Shown one piece after another: positions 55,510-64,000 of a stretch of DNA of 64,000 nt (positions are counted from its first letter, which is position 1; each line of letters starts with the position of its first letter). Below the pieces are notes generated by a model. It ran no database searches. It saw only the letters and a list, made by a program, of their open reading frames with translations, and was not told the origin of the DNA. The DNA comes from Aquarana catesbeiana. Taxonomy: Eukaryota; Chordata; Amphibia; Anura; Ranidae. A program made the translations under genes and the position numbers. The stretch spans positions 67,959,555-68,023,554 of the forward strand of contig NC_133333.1 of NCBI RefSeq assembly GCF_042186555.1, in the 5' to 3' direction.

Positions 55510-56131
55510 ATCTGAGATATCAAAAAAAATTATTCGGTTACATCAGCATCAGGTGCTTGGTAGCTGGTGGTGATCCAAGACTGATTCATTTTTATGAAGG
55601 TCAGCCGATCGACCGAGTCGGTGGACAGACGCACCCTGTGATCGGTTACAAAGCCTCCAGCAGCACTGAATGTGCGTTCCAAAAGAACGCTGGATGCAGG
55701 ACAGGCCAGTAGCTCAATTGCAAGACCCAGTAACCCAGAGGATTTTCGGTGGGAAAGGTGTCCAAGTCAGATCTTGCCCCTAGGTATTCCTGCACCATAT
55801 AAAACAGACGCTGGTGATGGTTGCTGGAACCGATCATACCTTGGGGCTGCGGACCAAAAAATTGTCTGAACGCATCGGTCAGATGGCCACCTTCTCCACC
55901 GCTCCTTCTTTGACTGACCGAAGCCTCAGCAACACGTTGTCCAGAAACAGGAGTTTGTAACCTCCCAGTCTCTGAGAACGCGTTGCACAGACCTTTCTGC
56001 AAGGCCTCCCGAAGATGTTTCATCCTCTGCTCCCTCTGCGATGGCAAGATAAGGTCCGCAACCTTACCCTTGTAACGTGGATCAAGGAGGGTTGCCAGCC
56101 AGTATTGGTCCTTCTCCTTGATACCACAAAT
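55510..56131 (-). pseudogene. hAT 3 transposase, C-terminal part (after foldback insert)
   Basis: The C-terminal third on the - strand reads IKEKDQYWLATLLDPRYKGK, QREQRMKHLREALQKGLCNA and MVQEYLGARSDLDTFP. Relative to the other copies about 34 bp is missing just after LGYWVL (near 55,722), which shifts the frame before the hATC segment. The SER..SAAG words survive in another frame near 55,640-55,700. It belongs with 59,230-61,830. Confidence 0.88.
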
Positions 56132-57269
56132 ACAAGGATTAGGGATGAGCTTTGAGTTCGAGTCGAACTCATGTTCGACTCGAACATTGGCTGTTTGCAA
56201 GTTCGCCGAACAGCAAACAATTTGGGGTGTTCGCGGCAAATTCGAATGCCGCGGAACACCCTTTAAAAGTCTATGGGAGAAATCAAAAGTGCTAATTTTA
56301 AAGGCTTATATGCAAGTTGCTGTCATAAAAAAGTGTTTGGGGACCCGGGTCCTGCCCCAGGGGACATGGATCAATGCAAAAAAAAGTTTTAAAAACGGCT
56401 GTTTTTTCAGGAGCAGTGATTTTAATAATGCTTAAAGTCAAACAATAAAAGTGTAATATCCCTTTAAATTTCGTAGCTGGGGGGTGTCTATAGTATGCCT
56501 GTAAAGGGGCGCATGTTTCCCGTGTTTAGAACAGTCTGACAGCAAAATGACATTTCGAAGGAAAAAACCCATTTAAACCTACTTGCGGCTATTGCATTTC
56601 CGACAATACACATAGAAGTTCATTGATAAAAACGGCATGGGAATTCCCCACAGGGGAACCCCGAACCAAAATTAAAAAAAAAAAATGACGTGGGAGTCCC
56701 CCTAAATTCCATACCAGGCCCTTCAGGTCTGGTATGGATATTAAGGGGAACCCCGGCCAAAATTTAAAAAAAAATGACGTGGGGTTCCCCCTAAATTCCA
56801 TACCAGACCCTTCAGGTCTGGTATGGATTTTAAGGGGAACCCCGCACCAAAAAAAAAAAACCGGCGTGGGGTCCCCCCCAAAAATCCATACCAGACCCTT
56901 ATCCGAGCACGCAACCTGGCAGGCCGCAGGAAAAGAGAGGGGAACGAGAGTGCGGCCCCCCTCCTGAACCATACCAGGCCACATGCCCTCAACATTGGGA
57001 AGGTGCTTTGGGGTAGCCCCCCAAAACACCTTGTCCCCATGTTGATGAGGACAAGGGCCTCATCCCCACAACCCTGGCAGGTGGTTGTGGGGGTCTGCGG
57101 GCAGGGGGCTTATCGGAATCTGGAAGCCCCCTTTAACAAGGGGACCCCCAGATCCCGCCCCCCCTGTGTGAAATGGTAAGGGGGTACTTACCCCTACCAT
57201 TTCACTAAAAAACTGTCAAAAATGTTAAAAATGACAAGAGACAGTTTTTGACAATTCCTTTATTTAAAT

Positions 57270-57500
57270 GCTTCTTCTTTCTTCTATCTTCCTTCATCTT
57301 CTTCTTCTGGTTCTCCCTCCAGCGTTCTCGTCCAGCATCTCCTCCGCGGCGTCTTCTATCTTCTTCTCCTCGGGCCGCTCCGCACCCATGGCATGGGGGG
57401 AGGCTCCCGCTCTTCTCTTCATCTTCTTCTTCATCTTCTTCTCTTCTTCCTTCTTCTCTTCTTCTCTTCTTCTCTTCTTCTCTTCTTCATTTTCTTCTCC
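57270..57500. repeat. Pyrimidine-rich (TTC)n tract, left arm
   Basis: CTTCTTC-type repeats run with little interruption, with a purine-rich counterpart at 57,795-58,030. Long Glu/Lys/Arg or Phe/Ser/Leu frames across these tracts are composition artefacts. Confidence 0.85.
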
Positions 57501-57794
57501 AGGCCGCTCCGCATCCATGCTGGCATGGAGGGAGGCTCCCGCTGTGTGACGGCGTCTCCTCGTCTGACGGTTCTTAAATAATGGGGGGCAGGGCCACCCG
57601 GTGACCCCGCCCCCCTCTGATGCACGGGACATGACGGGACTTCCCTGTGGCATTCCCTGTGATGTCACAGGGAAGTCCCTTCAAGTCACCGTGCGTCAGA
57701 GGGGGGCGGGGTCACCGGGTGGCCCCGCCTCCCATTATTTAAGAACCGTCAGACGAGGAGACACCGTCACACATGCCAGGATAGATGCGGAGCG

Positions 57795-58030
57795 GCCCGG
57801 AGAAGAAAATGAAGAAGAGAAGAAGAGAAAAAGAGAAGAAGAGAAGAAGAGAAGAAAAGAAGAAGAGAAGAAGATGAAGAGAAGAGCGGGAGCCTCCCCC
57901 CATGCCCGAGGAGAAGAAGATAGAAGACGCCGCGGAGGAGATGCTGGACAAGAACGCCGGAGGAAGAACCAGAAGAGCCAGAAGAACCAGAAGAAGAAGA
58001 TGAAGGAAGATAGAAGAAAGAAGAAGCATT
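57795..58030. repeat. Purine-rich (GAA)n tract, right arm
   Basis: This is the inverted counterpart of 57,270-57,500, GAAGAAGAG-rich. Together with the left tract it could pair in a hairpin or form triplex DNA. Confidence 0.82.
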
Positions 58031-59229
58031 TAAATAAAGGAATTGTCAAAAACTGTCTCTTGTCATTTTTAACATTTTTGACAGTTTTTTAGTGAAATGG
58101 TAGGGGTAAGTACCCCCTTACCATTTCACACGGGGGGGCGGGATCTGGGGGTCCCCTTGTTAAAGGGGGCTTCCAGATTCCGATAAGCCCCCCGCCCGCA
58201 GACCCCCACAACCACCGGCCAGGGTTGTGGGGATGAGGCCCTTGTCCTCATCAACATGGGGACAAGGTGTTTTGGGGGGCTACCCTAAAGCACCCTCTCA
58301 ATGTTGAGGGCATGTGGCCTGGTACGGTTCAGGAGGGGGGCCGCACTCTTGTCCCCCCCTCTTGTCCTGCGGCCTGCCAGGTTGCGTGCTCGGATAAGGG
58401 TCTGGTATGGATCTTTGGGGGGACCCCACGCCGTTTTTTTTTTTTTTTTTTGGCGCGGGGTTCCCCTTAAAATCCATACCAGACCTGAAGGGTCTGGTAT
58501 GGAATTTAGGGGGAACCCCACGTCATTTTTTTTTAAAATTTTGGCCGGGGTTCCCCTTAATATTCATACCAGACCTGAAGGGTCTGGTATGGAATTTAGG
58601 GGGAACCCCACGTCATTTTTTTTTTTAATTTTGGCCGGGGTTCCCCTTAATATTCATACCAGACCTGAAGGGCCTGGTATGGAATTTAGGGGGACTCCCA
58701 CGTCATTTTTTTTTTTTAAATTTTGGTTCAGGGTTCCCCTGTGGGGAATTCCCATGCCGTTTTTATCAATGAACTTCTATGTGTATTGTCGGCAATGCAA
58801 TAGCCGCGAGTAGTTTTAAATGGGTTTTTTCCTTCAAAATGTCATTTTGCTGTCAGACTGTTCTAAACACGGGAAACATGCGCCCCTTTACAGGCATACT
58901 ATAGACACCCCCCAGCTACGAAATTTAAAGGGATATTACACTTTTATTGTTTGACTTTAAGCATTATTAAAATCACTGCTCCTGAAAAAACTGCCGTTTT
59001 TAAAACTTTTTTTTGCATTGATCCATGTCCCCTGGGGCAGGACCCAGGTCCCCAAACACTTTTTATGACAATAACTTGCATATAAGCCTTTAAAATTAGC
59101 ACTTTTGATTATTCATGTTCGTGTCCCATAGACTTTAACGGTGTTCACGTGTTCGAACGAACTTTTTTCCTATTCGCATGTTCTGGTGCGAACCGAACGG
59201 GGGGTGTTCGGCTCATCCCTAACAAGGAT

Positions 59230-61830
59230 CCTTACGCAGGCTTTGCAGGATCAGGGAGGCCATGCAGCGTAGGTTTGCTGAGGCATTCGGTCCGGAGTCC
59301 TCTGGGTCACTAAGGACGACATGGTCCGCAGCCACCTCCTCCCAGCCACGTAGAAGTCCATGTGTTTCTTGGGACTGATCCCTTAAAGACTGCTGCTGAT
59401 GCTGAGTGCCAGGCTCCACCTCAATACTGACACAATCTTCCTCCTCCTCGTCCTCTTTCTGTGTGATCGGCGGGCATGCAGGAACACTGTCTGGATAAAG
59501 GGGGCCTTGAGAGCTAAGGAAGTCCTCCTCTTCCTGCCTCTGTTCTGCCTCAAGTGCCCTGTCCATTATTCCATGCAGCGTGTGCTCCAACAGGTGGACA
59601 AGCGGGACAGTGTCACTGATGCATGCACTGTCACTGCTCACCATCCTCGTGGCCTCCTCAAATGGTGACAGGACAGTGCATGCATCCCTGATCATGGCCC
59701 ACTGGCGTGGGGAAAAAAAAACAAGCTCCCCTGACCCTGTCCTGGTGCCATAGTCACACAGGTACTCATTGATGGCCCTCTGCTGTGTGTGCAGCCGCTG
59801 CAGCATGGCCAACGTTGAGTTCCACCTGGTGGGCATGTCACAGATTAGGCGGTTCTTGGGCAGGTTAAACTCCTTTTGGAGGTCCGCCAGCCGAGCACTG
59901 GCATTATATGACCGGCGGAAATGCACACAGACTTTCCTGGCCTGCCTCAGGACATCCTGTAAGCCCGGGTACCTGCCCAAGGATGTAAGCCAAACAGGGC
60001 ACATGGGTCATTTGTCCCTGTCGGAGGGCAGAGAGGAGGTTGGTGCCATTGTGGTAAACCACCATTCCTGCCTTAAGTTGGCATGGCGTCAACCACCTCT
60101 GATCCTGCCCCTGCAGAGCTGACAGAACCTCTGCCCCAATGTGGCTCCTGTCCCCCAAGCACACGAGCTCAAGCACCGCATGGCATCTTTTGGCCTGCGT
60201 ACTTGCGTAGCCCCTTGAACGGCTACAGAGCACCGCTGGTTCCGAGGACAAAGCAAAGGAAGAGGCCATGGAGGAAGAAGAAGAGGAGGGGGTGGAGGAG
60301 AGAGGTGTGTCACAATCATTAGTAGTGGCATTTTGGAGGCGTGGTGGTGGAACAACCTCCAACACTACTGCACCTTGTCCTACATCCTTCCCAGCTGCCA
60401 GCAGAGTCACCCAATGCGCCGTGAAACTTAGGTAACGTCCCTGTCCATGCCTGCTGGACCATGAGTCAGCGGTAATATGCACCTTACCACTGACCGCCCT
60501 GTCCAGCGAGGCATGGACATTGCCTTCCACATGCCGGTAGAGAGCCGGAATCGCCTTCCGTGAGAAAAAGTGGCGTTTGGGTACCTGCCACTGAGGAACC
60601 GCACATTCCACAAACTCACGGAAGGGGGCAGAGTCTACCAACTGAAAAGGCAGCAGTTGAAGTGCTAGCAATTTTGCCAAGCTAGCATTCAACCGCTGGG
60701 CATGTGGATGGCTGAGAGCAAACTTCTTTTGGAGGTGCAGCAGCTGGGGCAGGGAAATTTGCCTGGTACAATCTAACCTCCGTGTACCAAAAGCAGATTG
60801 CCCACAAGTACTTGGCTGTGACACACCTAATTCTACACCTTCATTCCTCTCAGTGCAGGTCTCAGAGAGGACTGAAGGTATAGTGGGGTTGGAGATCTCA
60901 GCTGATGAGGAGCAAGGAGAGATCCTCTTTGTTCTTTGGTGTGGGTCTTTTAGATACGCTTGCCAATGAACTGCATGGCAGGTCATCATATGTCTGGTCA
61001 AGCATGTGGTACCCAAGCGGGAGATGTTTTGGCCACGCGAGATACGCTTGAGACATATGTTGCAAATAGCAGCGGTGCGATCTGATGCACTCGTCTCAAA
61101 AAAGGCCCACACCAAAGAACTTTTTGAATAACGCGCAGAGACTGCAGCGCCCTGCACATGTGGAGCTTTGGGGTGTGATGCAGTCAGTGTGCTGACCTTA
61201 GGCTGGCCCCTGGAGGGCATCCTGCCTCGTTGGTGATGCGCCGCCTCCTCCTCCTCTCTCCTATCAGGCACCCACGTTGAATCAGTGACCTCATCATCCC
61301 CTCCCTCCTCATCACTGGAGCAAACCTGGCAGTATGCTGCAGCAGGGGGAGCATGACTGCCAGATTGCTGTCCTTCTTGGGCACCCCCTCTGTCCCTGCT
61401 CACATTACTGCCTTCATCAAGCTCAGTATCATCATCAGAGCCTTCCAAATGCTGGGCATCCTCCTGGAGCATGTACCCAACACTGTGGTCAAACAGTTCG
61501 AGGGACTCCTCAGGAGGACATGGTGGGGCTAGGGAAGGAGTCTAATGACATTGAGCCGAGGGAAGAGGCCACTGCTTTGCCAGGCAAAGTACCCTGAGCA
61601 TGGGTGAGAGAGAATGAGGAGGATGAGGAAGGCTTGGTCATCCACTCGACCAAGTCTTCCGCATGTTGCAGCTCAACACGGCCAGCTGCCGAAAAAAAGG
61701 CCAAGCGTGTCCCACGGCCACGTGCTGATGAGGATGCACCGTCTCCACGACCAGCACTAGACACAGAGCCTGCTTGCCCTCTTTTATTGGCTTGTGACTG
61801 TCTGCCTCTCCTTCTTGGCCTTCCAGACAT
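59230..61830 (-). pseudogene. hAT 3 transposase, N-terminal and core part
   Basis: This is the best-preserved transposase of the family. The start at 61,830 reads MSGRPRRRGRQSQ. After a frame change near 61,510, a 522-codon frame (61,472-59,904) runs through the BED zinc finger (C137, C140, H161, H166) and HITADSW (D336). A further frame change near 59,985 leads to 60,004-59,230 (YNASARLADLQKEFNLPKNR; MPTRWNSTLAMLQRLHTQQR; then an acidic stretch) up to the foldback insert. The second core Asp is changed to His (VVYHNGTN, H474; Asp in elements 1 and 2). This copy is therefore broken by two frameshifts, the foldback and a catalytic substitution. Confidence 0.9.
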
Positions 61831-61857
61831 ACTAATGGCCTGTAGCTACACTAAGCT

Positions 61858-61859
<2 letters not shown>

Positions 61860-61908
<49 letters not shown>
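61860..61908. repeat. (TA)n microsatellite
   Basis: This is a nearly pure AT run just upstream of the hAT 3 transposase, at the same relative place as the TA tracts of element 1. Confidence 0.95.
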
Positions 61909-61912
<4 letters not shown>

Positions 61913-61959
61913 TGTTACTGCAGCTAGCAAAATCAACTGCTTGCCTGTAGTATGAGAAC

Positions 61960-64000
61960 ACCACCAACCTTCTACAGGTAGCTTTAGCTGAACACTGTGC
62001 AGAGCTCGCAAAAAAATAACTTGTAGGTTTAGCTGAACACTGTGAGGAGGACGCACTAGACTAACTTGTAGTTTTAGCTGAACACTGTGAGCAGGATGCA
62101 CTACACTAACTTGTAGCTTTAGATGAACACGGTGCAGAGGTCTCACTACACTAACTTGTAGTTTTAGCTGAACACTGTGAGCAGGATGCACTACACTAAC
62201 TTGTAGTTTTAGGTGAGCACTGTGAGCAGGACGCACTACACTAACTTGTAGCTTTAGATGAACACTGTGCAGAGGTCTCACTACACTAACTTGTAGTTTT
62301 AGCTGAACACTGTGAGCAGGACGCACTACACTAATTTGTAGCTTTAGATGAACACTGTGCAGAGGTCTCACTACACTAACTTGTAGTTTTAGCTGAACAC
62401 TGTGAGCAGTACGTACTACACTAACTTGTAGCTTTAGATGAACACTGTGCAGAGGTCTCACTACACTAACTTGTAGTTTTAGCTGAACACTGTGAGCAGG
62501 ATGCACTACACTAACTTGTAGTTTTAGATGAACACTGTGAGCAGGACGCACTACACTAACTTGTAGCTTTAGATGAACACTGTGCAGAGGTCTCACTACA
62601 CTAACTTGTAGTTTTATCTGAACACTGTGAGCAGGATGCACTACACTAATTTGCAGTTTTAGGTGAACACTGTGAGCAGGACACGCTACACTAACTTGTA
62701 GCTTTAGATGAACACTGTGCAGAGGTCTCACTACACTAACTTGTAGTTTTAGCTGAACACTGTGAGCAGGACGCACTACACTAACTTGTAGCTTTAGATG
62801 AACACTGTGCAGAGGTCTCACTACACTAACTTGTAGTTTTAGCTGAACACTGTGAGCAGTACGTACTACACTAACTTGTAGCTTTAGATGAACACTGTGC
62901 AGAGGTCTCACTACACTAACTTGTAGTTTTAGCTGAACACTGTGAGCAGGATGCACTACACTAACTTGTAGCTTTAGATGAACACTGCAGAGCTCGCAAA
63001 AAATAACTTGCAGGTTTAGCTGAACACTGTGAGGAGGACGCACCACACTAACTTGTAGTTTTAGCTGAACACTGTGAGCAGGACGCACTACACTAACTTG
63101 TAGCTTTAGATGAACACTGTGCAGAGGTCTCACTTCACTAACTTGTAGTTTTAGCTGAACACTGTGAGCAGGACGCATTACACTAACTTGTAGCTTTAGA
63201 TGAACACTGTGCAGAGGTCTCACTACACTAACTTGTAGTTTTATCTGAACACTGTGAGCAGTACGTACTACACTAACTTGTAGCTTTAGATGAACACTGT
63301 GCAGAGGTCTCACTACATTAACTTGTAATTTTATCTGAACACTGTGAGCAGGACACACTACAATAACTTGTAGCTTTAGATGAACATTGTGCAGAGGTCT
63401 CACCACACTAACTTGTAGTTTTAGCTGAACACTGTGAGCAGGACGCACTACACTAACTTGTAGTTGTAGATGAACACTGTGAGCAGGACGCACTACACTA
63501 ACTTGTAGCTTTAGATGAACACTGTGCAGAGGTCTCACTACATTAATTGTAGTTTTAGCTGAATACTGTGAGCAGGACGCACTACACTAACTTGTAGCTT
63601 TAGATGAACACTGTGCAGAGGTCTCACTACACTAACTTGTAGTTTTAGCTGAACACTGTGAGCAGTACGTACTACACTAACTTGTAGCTTTAGATGAACA
63701 CTGTGCAGAGGTCTCACTACACTAACTTGTAGTTTTATCTGAACACTGTGAGCAGGACGCACTACACTAACTTGTAGCTTTAGATGAACATTATACAGAG
63801 GTCTCACTACACTAACTTGTAGTTTTAGCTGAACACTGTGAGCAGGACGCACTACACTAAATTGTAGTTTTAGATAAACACTGTGCAGAGGTCTCACTAC
63901 ACTAACTTGTAGTTTTAGCTGAACACTGTGAGCAGGACACACTACACGAACTTGTAGCTTTAGCTGAACACTGTGCAGAGGTCTCACTACACTAATTTGT
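61960..64000 (-). repeat. hAT 3 5' array: 45-bp monomers in 90-bp dimers
   Basis: Two 45-bp types alternate. One reads AGCTTTAGATGAACACTGTG, then CAGAGGTCTCAC. The other reads AGTTTTAGCTGAACACTGTG, then AGCAGGACGCAC. Both close with TACACTAACTTGT. More than 20 dimers are seen and the array leaves the window. Its period is a multiple of three, which keeps a 568-codon frame open on the - strand (63,538-61,832, HSVQLKLQVSVVRP repeats), most likely meaningless. Confidence 0.95.

Larger units (their letters stand above)
56140..59221. mobile_element. Foldback hAT derivative, 3.08 kb
   Basis: The ends are TAGGGATGAGC (56,140) and CTCATCCCTA (59,221). A perfect 8-bp duplication ACAAGGAT lies at 56,132-56,139 and 59,222-59,229. 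The halves are long inverted repeats meeting near 57,660, so the whole unit can fold into one hairpin. Each arm holds GGTCTGGTATGGA hairpin monomers and a (TTC)n/(GAA)n tract. It has no transposase. It interrupts the hAT 3 transposase coding region. Confidence 0.92.
42437..64000 (-). mobile_element. hAT element 3, runs off the window
   Basis: The 3' terminus TAGGGATGAGC starts at 42,437 (left flank GTCTCATC). Right to left the element has a 45-bp satellite, a TA tract, the transposase (61,830-59,230 and 56,131-55,510), the 3' array (54,690-55,400), the 3' subterminal region (53,920-54,670) and the 3' end (42,437-42,698). It is broken by the TTAA element at 42,703-53,915 and by a foldback at 56,140-59,221. 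The 5' terminus lies beyond 64,000, so the right-hand target duplication cannot be checked. Confidence 0.8.

Noticed and set aside
57248..58092. Long Glu/Lys/Arg-rich and Phe/Ser/Leu-rich frames
   Set aside because: They lie in (GAA)n/(TTC)n tracts of a foldback element and occur on both strands in several frames.
61832..63538. A 568-codon repeat protein
   Set aside because: It is explained by the 45-bp unit length. The last part runs through a TA microsatellite.

Overview
The window looks like vertebrate nuclear DNA made almost entirely of transposable elements nested inside one another. I found no host protein gene, rRNA gene or functional tRNA gene. The families present are hAT elements with TAGGGATG ends, a two-gene PIF/Harbinger element, several L1-type LINEs, Penelope-like repeats with hammerhead ribozymes, a TTAA-flanked piggyBac-like element, a Tc1 relic, and tRNA-derived SINEs with an AATA-type tail. 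The mix fits an amphibian, most likely a ranid-type frog. That assignment is an inference from repeat families, not from a marker gene.

Left half (1 to about 38,323). hAT element 1 runs on the + strand. It has 5' tandem arrays (172-2,850, split by a Tc1 relic), a decayed BED-finger transposase (2,879-6,100) and a 3' tandem array (24,860-26,170). At 6,163-24,784 a second hAT element in the opposite orientation is inserted, flanked by the perfect 8-bp duplication ATGCTGAG. Element 2 carries its own transposase relics (8,073-11,943), a 107-bp satellite, a foldback hAT derivative (12,256-14,041) and a Harbinger element (about 14,681-22,040). The Harbinger transposase and MADF accessory gene both look intact once one intron each is removed. 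The 3' part of element 1 is split again by an L1 (26,897-37,914, 14-bp duplication). That L1 holds a Penelope-like element with three hammerhead motifs (27,642-31,515), which in turn holds a 446-bp Harbinger MITE (30,828-31,273).

Middle (38,324-42,436). This part holds an L1 ORF1-only fragment on the - strand (about 38,400-40,610) interrupted by a SINE, followed by about 1.8 kb that I cannot assign.

Right half (42,437 to the window end). hAT element 3 (- strand) starts at 42,437 and runs off the window. It is split by an 11.2-kb TTAA-flanked element (42,703-53,915). Inside that lies a nearly intact L1 (about 45,060-52,790): ORF2 is a full 1,278-codon endonuclease/reverse transcriptase, and ORF1 is broken by a single TAG. 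The element 3 transposase is split by a 3,082-bp foldback hAT derivative (56,140-59,221, perfect 8-bp duplication ACAAGGAT). Upstream of it lies a 45-bp satellite organised as 90-bp dimers (61,960 to end).

How the parts relate. hAT transposases and the foldbacks share TAGGGATG termini. Harbinger and the MITE share a TGCC..GTACACACGG terminus. L1 is the likely source of the machinery that moves SINEs. Nested duplications and empty sites inside the window let the order of insertion be read directly. The most notable observation is that each hAT copy has amplified a different but homologous piece of its own 5' subterminal region into a satellite.
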